A stretch of 14,059 bases of DNA from Bacteroidia bacterium (GTDB lineage Bacteria > Bacteroidota > Bacteroidia > Bacteroidales > Azobacteroidaceae). The stretch spans positions 1-14,059 of the forward strand of contig BNTW01000068.1 of the NCBI GenBank assembly GCA_025996895.1, given 5' to 3'. Below, piece after piece: positions 7,635 to 14,059 of the stretch. The translations under genes were made by a program, and so were the position numbers. Each line of letters starts with the position of its first letter. Within the stretch, counting starts at the first letter, position 1. The notes under the pieces were generated by a model that worked only from the letters and a program-made list of their open reading frames with translations, had not been told where the DNA came from and searched no databases.

Positions 7635-9227
7635 TATCGCTGCTTCTATAAAACTCATAAACAAGGGGTTAGGCTTTGCTACCGTACTGTTGTATTCGGG
7701 GTGGAACTGCGTACCGAGATACCATTTCAGCTCGGGAATTTCAATCACTTCCACCAGTCCGGTGTCGGGATTGATGCCGGTGCATTTCATTCCTTTGTCT
7801 TCAAAAGCCTGTTTATATTCGTTATTAAACTCAAACCGGTGGCGGTGGCGTTCGCGGATTAAATCGCTTTGGTAGGCTTTGTAGGCCTGTGTGTCTTTTT
7901 CGATTTTGCAATCATACGCGCCCAGACGCATCGAGCCGCCCATGACGGTCAGATTTTTTTGTTCTTCCATCAAGTCGATAACCTTGTGCGGCGTTTTCGG
8001 GTCCATTTCGGTCGAGTTGGCTTCGGACAATCCCAAAACATTGCGGGCAAACTCAATCACCATGCACTGCATACCGAGGCATACACCGAAAGTCGGCTTG
8101 TTGTGTTCGCGTGCGTATTTCAATGCAATAAACTTCCCTTCGATACCGCGCTGTCCGAAACCCGGAGCAACCACGATCCCATCCAAATCGCCCAACAGTT
8201 CTTCCACATTTTTCTCGGTGATTTTTTCGGAATGAATAAACCGCAAATCCAACTTACGCTTGTGGTAAGCCGCCGCTTGCAAAAGCGATTCGTTGATAGA
8301 CTTATAAGCATCTGGCAACTCCACGTATTTGCCGACCAATCCGATTGTAACGGTTTTATCGGCATTTTTCATATTGTCCAAGAAATTTTTCCAGAGCGTC
8401 AAATCCGGCTCGCCATCGGCCGGCATGCCCAATTTTTGCAATACGATTTTATCCATTCCCTGCTTCGACAATACGACAGGCACCTCATAAATACTTGATA
8501 CATCGTAAGATTGTATCACCGCGTCTTCATCAACATTGCAGAAAAGAGCCACCTTCCGGCAGATATTTTTTGACAATTCTTTTTCGGTACGAAGCACCAA
8601 AATATTCGGTTGGATTCCCTGTTCCTGAAGTAATTTGACAGAATGTTGCGTTGGTTTCGTCTTCACTTCTTTCGCTGCAGCAATATACGGCACATACGTC
8701 AGATGTATGCACAAGCAGTTTTTGCCCAATTCCCAACGCACTTGGCGGACACTTTCGATGTAAGGCAACGATTCGATGTCGCCCACCGTCCCGCCGATTT
8801 CGGTAATCACAAAATCGTATTTTCCGGTTTTGCCGAGATACATCATATTGCGTTTGATTTCGTCGGTGATGTGCGGTACAACCTGCACCGTTTTTCCCAA
8901 GAAATCACCTCTACGTTCTTTGTCGATAACATTTTGGTAGATACGTCCGGTGGTTACATTGTTTGCTTTGGAAGTCGGGATATTCAAAAAACGTTCGTAA
9001 TGTCCCAAATCGAGGTCGGTTTCCCGTCCGTCTTCCGTCACATAACATTCGCCGTGCTCATAAGGATTGAGTGTTCCCGGGTCGATATTAATGTATGGGT
9101 CAAATTTCTGAATTGTAACTTTATATCCTCTCGCCTGCAGCAATTTGCCTAAGGAAGCGGCTACAATTCCTTTTCCCAACGACGAAACCACGCCTCCTGT
9201 AACGAAAATATACTTTGTATTTGCCAC
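7626..9227 (-). CDS. pyrG: CTP synthase
   Basis: CTP synthase makes CTP from UTP, ATP and glutamine in de novo pyrimidine synthesis. The 533 residues cover both domains. The N-terminal amidoligase domain has the P-loop-like GGVVSSLGKG (11-20), the 'FDPYINIDPGT' segment (42-52) and 'TEIGGTVGDIES' (142-153). The C-terminal class I glutamine amidotransferase has the nucleophile Cys383 in GVCLGMQ and the His509-Pro-Glu511 pair in FHPEY. Translation starts at GTG (9227-9225), giving the canonical N-terminus MANTKYIFVTGG; no ATG lies nearby upstream. A strong promoter precedes it with a leader of about 25 nt, too short for a long attenuator. It heads the minus-strand operon with yidC. Confidence 0.98.
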   Translation of the reverse strand: MANTKYIFVTGGVVSSLGKGIVAASLGKLLQARGYKVTIQKFDPYINIDPGTLNPYEHGECYVTEDGRETDLDLGHYERFLNIPTSKANNVTTGRIYQNVIDKERRGDFLGKTVQVVPHITDEIKRNMMYLGKTGKYDFVITEIGGTVGDIESLPYIESVRQVRWELGKNCLCIHLTYVPYIAAAKEVKTKPTQHSVKLLQEQGIQPNILVLRTEKELSKNICRKVALFCNVDEDAVIQSYDVSSIYEVPVVLSKQGMDKIVLQKLGMPADGEPDLTLWKNFLDNMKNADKTVTIGLVGKYVELPDAYKSINESLLQAAAYHKRKLDLRFIHSEKITEKNVEELLGDLDGIVVAPGFGQRGIEGKFIALKYAREHNKPTFGVCLGMQCMVIEFARNVLGLSEANSTEMDPKTPHKVIDLMEEQKNLTVMGGSMRLGAYDCKIEKDTQAYKAYQSDLIRERHRHRFEFNNEYKQAFEDKGMKCTGINPDTGLVEVIEIPELKWYLGTQFHPEYNSTVAKPNPLFMSFIEAAIKN

Positions 9228-9259
9228 GTTGATAAAATTTTGCTGTTGTAATCAGCACA

Positions 9260-9292
9260 CAAAGGTAAGTTATTTTTGAAGATAATACAAAA
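9260..9292 (-). promoter_or_regulatory. pyrG operon promoter (TTTTG - 20 nt - TACCTTTG)
   Basis: On the minus strand TTTTG (9292-9288) is separated by 20 bases from TACCTTTG (9267-9260). This fits the Bacteroidota primary promoter (TTTG at -33, TAnnTTTG at -7, spacing 19-21). The transcription start would fall near 9253, about 25 nt before the pyrG GTG. It is the best-formed promoter in the window. Confidence 0.8.
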
Positions 9293-9336
9293 TAAGCTTT
9301 GGAAAAAACTCAGTAGGTTTTATTTACAAATATTTC

Positions 9337-9344
9337 TACCTTTG
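9337..9344 (+). promoter_or_regulatory. -7 promoter box of the glycosyltransferase/salvage operon
   Basis: TACCTTTG matches TAnnTTTG exactly and lies 23 bases before the glycosyltransferase ATG at 9367. No clear TTTG -33 box is found near 9312-9318 (GTAGGTT instead), so it may be weaker or assisted by another factor. It is divergent from the pyrG promoter, with about 70 bp between the two -7 boxes. Confidence 0.6.
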
Positions 9345-9366
9345 CATTATTCTATAATGCTGAAGA

Positions 9367-10542
9367 ATGAATATTATCAACTGTTTTATTCCTTTTCGTG
9401 ACAACACGCAAGCGAAAGAAATCGTCCGCTCGTTTGAAAAATCGACGTTTTCGGCGAGGTTTTTTTGGTTGACGACAAAAGAGCAGGACGAAAAACAGGA
9501 AATGGGTGAATGGCTGGTGGTAGATTCTTTCACTTCGTCCGCTTTTGTCCGCACTATGGCGGAACACGCAAATATCGCCTATTGCCTGCTCTGTACCAAA
9601 CCGGTAAGTACTGAAAATTACCGCTATGCCGGTTTGTACGATCTCCGGCTGAAAATTGCTCAACATTTTCCGATAGTGCAAATCGAGATGGAACAAGCCT
9701 GTACGGAACATCTGAAAACCATCGGTGCCTATCTTCCACCGGCATTTAAACCGATGAATGTGAATGAGATACCCTTTGAATATGAGATCTCGGTGATTAT
9801 TCCGGTGCGAAACCGTGTGCGGACGATTGCTGATGCGATACGTTCAGTGTTGAACCAGCAGACGAATTTCAAGTTCAACTTGATTGTGGTCAATAATCAT
9901 TCGACCGACGGTACGACCGAAATTATTGACCGTTTTACGGACGACCGTTTAATTCACATTACTCCCAAATACCGCGATTTGGGCATTGGCGGCTGTTGGA
10001 ACGTGGGTGTTTTTCATTCCGCCTGCGGAAAATTTGCCGTGCAATTGGACAGCGACGATGTGTATTCCGATAAAAATACGTTACAGAAAATTGTCGATAC
10101 TTTTTATGCGCAACAGTGTGCGATGGTGGTAGGAACCTATCGTTTAACGGATTTTGAATTTCGTACTCTTCCGCCCGGGGTCATTGACCACAAGGAATGG
10201 ACGGACGAAAACGGACGAAACAATGCCTTGCGTATCAACGGATTGGGTGCGCCGAGAGCTTTTTACACGCCTTTGTTGCGAGAAATCAAAGTGCCGAATA
10301 CGAGCTATGGTGAGGATTATGCGTTGGGCTTGCAATTCTCGCGCGAATATCCCATCGGGCGGATTTACGATGTGCTGTATTTGTGCCGCCGCTGGGACGA
10401 TAACTCGGACGCTGCGTTGGAAAAGGATTTTCGGAAAATAACGGCAACGGATATTCGCCGGATTTTGCAGGAAGTTTGCATTTCGGACAGCCGAATGCAG
10501 GAAATCAGTAAAGAAATAAAGCAATGGAAACAGAGCCGGTAG
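9367..10542 (+). CDS. GT2-family glycosyltransferase with extra N-terminal domain
   Basis: This is a 391-residue cytoplasmic enzyme predicted to transfer a sugar from an NDP-sugar. The C-terminal part is a GT-A fold of family 2: ISVIIPVRNR (141-150), 'VVNNHSTDGT' (174-183), the metal-binding DSDD (228-231), a GED motif (315-317, probable catalytic base) and RRWD (341-344). Before it lie about 138 residues that are not part of a standard GT2 domain; they start 'NCFIPFRDNT' and contain alternating hydrophobic strands, possibly a degenerate GT-A-like module without its DXD. No membrane segments are evident. It overlaps the SpoIID-like gene by 19 nt and leads a four-gene operon. The acceptor is unknown; the context suggests an envelope glycan. 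Confidence 0.85.
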   Translation: MNIINCFIPFRDNTQAKEIVRSFEKSTFSARFFWLTTKEQDEKQEMGEWLVVDSFTSSAFVRTMAEHANIAYCLLCTKPVSTENYRYAGLYDLRLKIAQHFPIVQIEMEQACTEHLKTIGAYLPPAFKPMNVNEIPFEYEISVIIPVRNRVRTIADAIRSVLNQQTNFKFNLIVVNNHSTDGTTEIIDRFTDDRLIHITPKYRDLGIGGCWNVGVFHSACGKFAVQLDSDDVYSDKNTLQKIVDTFYAQQCAMVVGTYRLTDFEFRTLPPGVIDHKEWTDENGRNNALRINGLGAPRAFYTPLLREIKVPNTSYGEDYALGLQFSREYPIGRIYDVLYLCRRWDDNSDAALEKDFRKITATDIRRILQEVCISDSRMQEISKEIKQWKQSR

Positions 10543-11816
10543 TTCGAGTGGGGATTTTGCAAGACACAGAAATTTCATTTGTTCTGTGCTCGGAATATGT
10601 GTGTTTGGGCGATCCGGTAACAGGCGAACACAGCATTTCATTGCAGGATGGAAAAATCGAATGGCGTGAAAATCATTACAACGAATTGCTGTTTGAACCG
10701 AAAAACGAAAAAGCGTCTTTTATTTTAAAAGGTGTAACCATCGGTGTACATTTTCATTGGCAGCGAAAAGAAAATCAGGAATTTCGAGGTGCGTTGCAGT
10801 TGAAAGTGATTGATGGACAGATAATTGTAATCAATCGTATTGCGGTAGAAGATTATTTGTTGAGCGTGATTTCGTCCGAAATGAGTGCCAAAGCCTCGTT
10901 GGAACTGTTGAAAGCCCATGCCGTCATTTCGCGTAGCTGGCTAATCTCTAATATAAGGAAATCAAAAGAGCCGAAGAAAGCAATTAATTCTCCATACTCC
11001 ACTCTCCATTCTCCACTCATCAAGTGGTATGACCGCGAAGAGCATCAACATTTTGACGTCTGCGCCGACGACCATTGCCAACGTTATCAGGGAATTACAC
11101 GTGCCTCCGAAAATTGGGAAACCGTGAAGCGAGCGGTCAATGAAACGCGGGGCGAAGTGCTGATGTACGACGGAACGATTTGCGATGCACGTTTTTCCAA
11201 ATGTTGTGGCGGAATTACCGAAGAATTTCATAATGTATGGGAAAATGTTGAATATCCGTATTTGGTGAAACTGCTCGACAATCTTCCGGCTTCCGATTTT
11301 CCCGATTTGCGGATAGAATCCGAAGCGGAGAAATGGATACAAAACTCTCCGGAAGCATTTTGTAACACACAGGACCCGAAAATTTTGGAACAAATCTTGA
11401 ACAATTACGACCGCGAAACGACCGATTTTTACCGCTGGCAAGTTCACTATTCGCAGGAAGAATTATCGACATTGATACGCGAACGTTCCGGCATCGATTT
11501 CGGATTGGTTGAAGAGTTAATTCCCGTTGAACGAGGCACTTCCGGCCGGTTAATCCGCCTCAAAATTGTTGGAACGAAACAAACAATGATTATCGGCAAA
11601 GAATTGGAAATCCGCCGGATTTTGTCGGCTTCGCACTTGTTCAGTTCGGCATTTACGGTCGAGAAAAAAGACGGATCCTTTGTTTTGACCGGTGCAGGCT
11701 GGGGGCATGGCGTCGGACTTTGCCAAATCGGGGCGGCGGTCATGGGCGAAAAAGGGTACAGTTACGAACAAATTTTATTACATTATTACGGTGCGAAAAA
11801 ACAACGGCTCTATTAG
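10524..11816 (+). CDS. SpoIID/LytB-domain protein, putative lytic transglycosylase, no signal peptide
   Basis: This 430-residue protein is related to SpoIID, a lytic transglycosylase cleaving glycan strands of peptidoglycan. Family motifs are intact: VEDYL (108-112), SSEM with probable catalytic Glu119 (117-120), LKAHAVISRSW (129-139), a possible metal site H176-x3-C180-x3-H184-C185, FSKCCGGITEE (224-234) and GWGHGVGLCQIGA (392-404). The N-terminus METEPVVRVGIL has no signal peptide or membrane anchor, and the start is fixed by a 19-nt overlap with the preceding gene, so a cytoplasmic location is suggested. Residues about 156-165 are encoded by a heptanucleotide repeat. It precedes an AmpG-like permease and a sugar kinase, pointing to cell-wall fragment salvage. 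The SpoIID name does not imply sporulation. Confidence 0.85.
   Translation: METEPVVRVGILQDTEISFVLCSEYVCLGDPVTGEHSISLQDGKIEWRENHYNELLFEPKNEKASFILKGVTIGVHFHWQRKENQEFRGALQLKVIDGQIIVINRIAVEDYLLSVISSEMSAKASLELLKAHAVISRSWLISNIRKSKEPKKAINSPYSTLHSPLIKWYDREEHQHFDVCADDHCQRYQGITRASENWETVKRAVNETRGEVLMYDGTICDARFSKCCGGITEEFHNVWENVEYPYLVKLLDNLPASDFPDLRIESEAEKWIQNSPEAFCNTQDPKILEQILNNYDRETTDFYRWQVHYSQEELSTLIRERSGIDFGLVEELIPVERGTSGRLIRLKIVGTKQTMIIGKELEIRRILSASHLFSSAFTVEKKDGSFVLTGAGWGHGVGLCQIGAAVMGEKGYSYEQILLHYYGAKKQRLY
10990..11018 (+). repeat. heptanucleotide repeat tract inside the SpoIID-like gene
   Basis: Four consecutive 7-base units, CTCCATA, CTCCACT, CTCCATT and CTCCACT, plus one further C. They lie in the coding sequence between the LKAHAV motif and the His/Cys cluster, and encode a Ser/Pro/Tyr/Leu/His stretch unlike the flanking sequence. 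Since 7 is not a multiple of 3, gain or loss of one unit would shift the frame. Confidence 0.75.
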
Positions 11817-13065
11817 TCCCTGGGCGTGGATTCCTACACTCTATTTTGCGGAAGGCCTTCCCTACGTGGCGATTATGACGATTTCGGTCATTTTCTACAA
11901 GCGCATGGGACTTTCCAATGCGGATATTGCCCTCTATACGAGCTGGTTATATCTTCCTTGGGTGATTAAACCTTTTTGGAGTCCGCTGGTCGATTTGCTC
12001 AAAGCCAAGCATTGGTGGATTACGGCCATGCAAATCGGCATGGGTGCGGGTTTTGCGGGTATCGCGTTTGCCATTCCCGCGCCGTTTTTCTTTCAAACGA
12101 CGCTGGCGTTTTTCTGGCTGCTCGCGTTCAGTTCAGCAACCCACGACATTGCAGCAGACGGATTTTACATGTCCGCCTTAACACCCAATCAGCAGGCAAA
12201 AATGGTCGGTATCCGCAGTATGTTTTACCGCGCGGCGACCATTATGGGACAGGGAATTTTGGTGATTTTCGCCGGCTGGCTCGAAAAAACAACCGGCAAA
12301 ATCGCTGTGGCCTGGTCAATTACATTTTTCGTTTTGGCAGGGTTATTTGTGCTGTTCGGATTATATCACCGCTTTTTTCTGCCTCGTCCGAAAGACGAAC
12401 GTCCAACATTGACCGATTTTTCTACTGTTTGGAAAGAATTCGCGGCTACGATTGTTTCTTTTTTCCGAAAACCGCAGGCATTACAGGCGATATTTTTCCT
12501 GCTCACTTATCGTTTCTCGGAAGCGCAAGCCCTGAAATTAATCACTCCTTTTTTGTTAGATACGCGGGAAACGGGCGGGCTTGGATTAAGCACCGAAGAA
12601 GTCGGCATCGTGTATGGAACGGTCGGCATTCTCGCGCTCACGCTGGGAGGTGTGGTCGGCGGATTTGTCGCTGCGAGAGGTGGATTACGCCGGTGGCTGT
12701 GGCCAATGACTTTGAGTATGTTGCTGACTATCGCGACGTTCGTCTATCTCAGTTTTTTTCAGCCAAGCAATTTATGGATTATCAACGCCTGCATTTTTAT
12801 TGAGCAATTGGGTTACGGCTTCGGATTTACCGCTTACATGCTCTACATGCTGTATTTTTGCGAAGGAAAATATAAAACGGCGCATTACGCTTTCTGCACG
12901 GGATTTATGGCGTTGGGTATGATGATTCCGGGCATGTTTGCCGGCAAGTTACAGGAATGGTTAGGCTACAATCATTTTTTTGTTTGGGTAATGATTTGTT
13001 GCGCGTTGCCCATTTTGGCGGTTTCGCTGTTAAAAATAAATTCGGATTATGGAAAAGAACAATAA
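11791..13065 (+). CDS. MFS permease, AmpG-like (putative muropeptide importer)
   Basis: This is an inner-membrane major facilitator, 424 residues from the GTG at 11791, with about 12 hydrophobic segments. The opening 'WIPTLYFAEGLPY', the 'FWSPLVD' segment closing the second helix and 'SSATHDIAADGFYMSAL' correspond to AmpG hallmarks (WSPLxD and ATxDI). E. coli AmpG imports anhydro-muropeptides for recycling. An ATG at 11692 would add 33 polar residues read from inside the SpoIID-like gene in another frame, so I prefer the GTG, which gives a 26-nt overlap and a normal N-terminus. The end overlaps the kinase gene by 17 nt. Beta-lactamase regulation, linked to AmpG in enterobacteria, is not indicated here. 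The transported substrate is inferred from family and context. Confidence 0.83.
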   Translation: MRKNNGSISPWAWIPTLYFAEGLPYVAIMTISVIFYKRMGLSNADIALYTSWLYLPWVIKPFWSPLVDLLKAKHWWITAMQIGMGAGFAGIAFAIPAPFFFQTTLAFFWLLAFSSATHDIAADGFYMSALTPNQQAKMVGIRSMFYRAATIMGQGILVIFAGWLEKTTGKIAVAWSITFFVLAGLFVLFGLYHRFFLPRPKDERPTLTDFSTVWKEFAATIVSFFRKPQALQAIFFLLTYRFSEAQALKLITPFLLDTRETGGLGLSTEEVGIVYGTVGILALTLGGVVGGFVAARGGLRRWLWPMTLSMLLTIATFVYLSFFQPSNLWIINACIFIEQLGYGFGFTAYMLYMLYFCEGKYKTAHYAFCTGFMALGMMIPGMFAGKLQEWLGYNHFFVWVMICCALPILAVSLLKINSDYGKEQ

Positions 13066-13912
13066 CTGTTTTTTGTTGGCCGATGGCGGATCGACCAAAG
13101 TAGATTGGCGGTTGATACAAAGCGGTCAACCGGTTTTGCAAGTGATTACCAAAGGTGCCAATCCGTTTTTTCGCTCGCAGGAAGACATTACGGACGAATT
13201 GAAAACGACTTTAGTTCCTCAATTACAGGATTTTCCGGTGGAAGCCATTTATTTTTTCGGCGCGGGTTGTGTTTCGGAAGAAAAAAATGCAATCGTGCGG
13301 TCGGCAATCGCCGAAGCAATTCCGGCCAAGACCATTGAAGTGGCAAGTGATTTGCTTGCGGCAGCGAAAGGCTTGTGTGGAAGAAACAAAGGTATTGTGT
13401 GTATTCTGGGAACAGGCTCTAATTCCTGCTTTTACGACGGTGAAAAAATCGCAAAAAATGTTCCGCCGTTGGGTTATATTTTAGGCGACGAAGGAAGCGG
13501 GGCAGTGCTCGGCAAACTTTTTCTGGGAGCCTGCCTCAAAAATCAATTATCATCGGAAATCAAAGAGCGGTTTTTTGCACAATATTCTTTTACTTTGCCC
13601 GAATTATTAAATAAGGTATATAATGAGCCGTTGCCTAACCGCTTTTTAGCCGGATTTTCACCGTTTATTCGGGAGAATCTGGCGGATAAAACGGTGTATG
13701 ATTTGCTCTATCACGCTTTTACGGATTTTTTTGTGAAAAACGTCAGGCAATACGATTACCAAAACAATCCGGTGCATTTCACCGGTTCGGTTGCTTATGC
13801 TTACAAGGTCGTTTTGCAACAAACGGCCAAAGATTTGAACCTTGAAATCGGAAAAATTGTGTCGTCTCCCATGGACGGATTGATTGAATATTATTCATTT
13901 TGTGCAAAATAA
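13049..13912 (+). CDS. BadF/BadG-type ATPase, putative N-acetylhexosamine kinase
   Basis: This 287-residue ASKHA-fold protein resembles N-acetylglucosamine kinases of the BadF/BadG/BcrA/BcrD family. It has phosphate-1 motif DGGSTKVDW (12-20), a candidate catalytic Asp101 in SDLLAAA, phosphate-2 motif GTGSNS (121-126), GYILGDEGSG (142-151) and an adenosine-site motif FTGSVAYAY (244-252). It would phosphorylate an amino sugar such as GlcNAc or MurNAc, consistent with the AmpG-like permease whose gene it overlaps by 17 nt. It lacks the four-cysteine cluster of radical-dehydratase activator proteins, so that alternative is unlikely. The gene is complete, and a stem-loop follows directly. Bases 13453-13564 recur inverted at the end of the window. 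Confidence 0.82.
   Translation: MEKNNNCFLLADGGSTKVDWRLIQSGQPVLQVITKGANPFFRSQEDITDELKTTLVPQLQDFPVEAIYFFGAGCVSEEKNAIVRSAIAEAIPAKTIEVASDLLAAAKGLCGRNKGIVCILGTGSNSCFYDGEKIAKNVPPLGYILGDEGSGAVLGKLFLGACLKNQLSSEIKERFFAQYSFTLPELLNKVYNEPLPNRFLAGFSPFIRENLADKTVYDLLYHAFTDFFVKNVRQYDYQNNPVHFTGSVAYAYKVVLQQTAKDLNLEIGKIVSSPMDGLIEYYSFCAK
13453..13564 (+). repeat. left arm of a 112-bp perfect inverted repeat (inside kinase gene)
   Basis: These 112 bases, encoding kinase residues about 136-172 including GYILGDEGSG, match the reverse complement of 13948-14059 at every position. Position x pairs with 27512 minus x. The arms are separated by 383 bases. Confidence 0.97.
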
Positions 13913-13914
13913 AA

Positions 13915-13938
13915 GAGGGGCGTATTTCTACGCCCCTC
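13915..13938 (+). terminator. stem-loop terminator after the salvage operon
   Basis: GAGGGGCGTA and TACGCCCCTC form a perfect 10-bp GC-rich stem closed by a TTTC tetraloop, starting 2 bases after the kinase stop codon. An A-run precedes it, but no long T-run follows directly. It is the obvious end of the four-gene operon. Confidence 0.72.
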
Positions 13939-13947
13939 CATCGGGAA

Positions 13948-14059
13948 TTTGATTTCCGATGATAATTGATTTTTGAGGCAGGCTCCCAGAAAAAGTTTGC
14001 CGAGCACTGCCCCGCTTCCTTCGTCGCCTAAAATATAACCCAACGGCGGAACATTTTTT
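13948..14059 (-). repeat. right arm of the 112-bp inverted repeat: antisense fragment of the kinase gene
   Basis: This stretch runs to the last base of the window and is an exact inverted copy of kinase codons about 136-172. Read on the minus strand it would encode the same 37 residues, then diverge after Lys172. It has no start codon context, so it is a gene fragment and not a second kinase as far as can be seen. The lack of any mismatch and the position at the sequence end suggest a fold-back artefact of amplification or assembly; a recent true inverted duplication remains possible. Confidence 0.95.

Noticed and set aside
7869..8498. 209-codon open frame antisense to pyrG
   Set aside because: It lies entirely opposite highly conserved CTP synthase codons and has no family motif or promoter.
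10990..11018. Short repeats as a CRISPR array
   Set aside because: The units are 7 bases, directly tandem and without spacers, and lie inside a coding sequence.
11692..11790. 33-residue N-terminal extension of the AmpG-like permease
   Set aside because: It lies wholly inside the conserved C-terminal SpoIID motif coding sequence, is polar and basic, and matches no MFS N-terminus. The GTG at 11791 gives a standard start.
10524..11816. Evidence of sporulation
   Set aside because: SpoIID-domain proteins occur widely in non-sporulating bacteria, and no other sporulation gene is present in this Gram-negative-type window.
11976..12803. 275-codon open frame on the + strand within the permease gene
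   Set aside because: It is a shadow of the permease in another frame: Arg/His/Cys-rich, with no recognisable motifs or separate start context.
13049..13912. Activator of a radical-type CoA dehydratase (BadF/HgdC role)
   Set aside because: The iron-sulfur cysteine arrangement of such activators is not seen, and the neighbours point to amino-sugar metabolism.

Overview
The window looks like a chromosomal fragment of a Gram-negative member of the Bacteroidota, most likely Bacteroidales. Three intergenic regions carry the Bacteroidota -7 box TAnnTTTG. Starts lack Shine-Dalgarno sequences and sit behind A/T-rich leaders. The gene families (Porin_O_P-like porin, lipoprotein-type ABC binding protein, long YidC with a periplasmic domain, HmuV/FecE ATPase with a VLTE Q-loop) also fit. 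No tRNA, rRNA, CRISPR array or transposase was seen.

Layout. (1) Positions 57-3259, + strand: a tight four-gene transport operon. It encodes a NMT1/SsuA-type substrate-binding lipoprotein, a compact ATPase, a compact permease and an outer-membrane porin, joined by stop/start overlaps or a 1-nt gap. Together they could form a route for one small solute across both membranes; the substrate cannot be read from the sequence. (2) Positions 3256-9227, - strand: pyrG, yidC, an orphan FecE/HmuV-like ATPase, an SSAT-like GNAT acetyltransferase and an uncharacterised ATP-grasp-like protein. The last four are joined by 4-nt TTGA or ATGA overlaps, so translation is probably coupled. This cluster meets the porin gene tail to tail with a 4-nt overlap. 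(3) Positions 9228-9366: a divergent promoter region. (4) Positions 9367-13912, + strand: a GT2 glycosyltransferase with an extra N-terminal domain, a SpoIID/LytB-domain protein without a signal peptide, an AmpG-like MFS permease and a BadF/N-acetylhexosamine-kinase-like ASKHA protein. All overlap by 17-26 nt. This looks like a cell-wall (muropeptide) salvage cassette, followed by a strong stem-loop terminator. (5) Positions 13948-14059: a perfect 112-bp inverted copy of an internal part of the kinase gene, running to the last base of the window.

The most notable points are the leaderless SpoIID-type protein in an AmpG/kinase operon, a heptanucleotide repeat tract inside its coding sequence with a related tract between pyrG and yidC, the ATP-grasp/GNAT pair, and the terminal inverted copy. 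The last is most likely a fold-back artefact of amplification or assembly, but should be checked. All functional calls come from motif recognition by eye; no database search was run.
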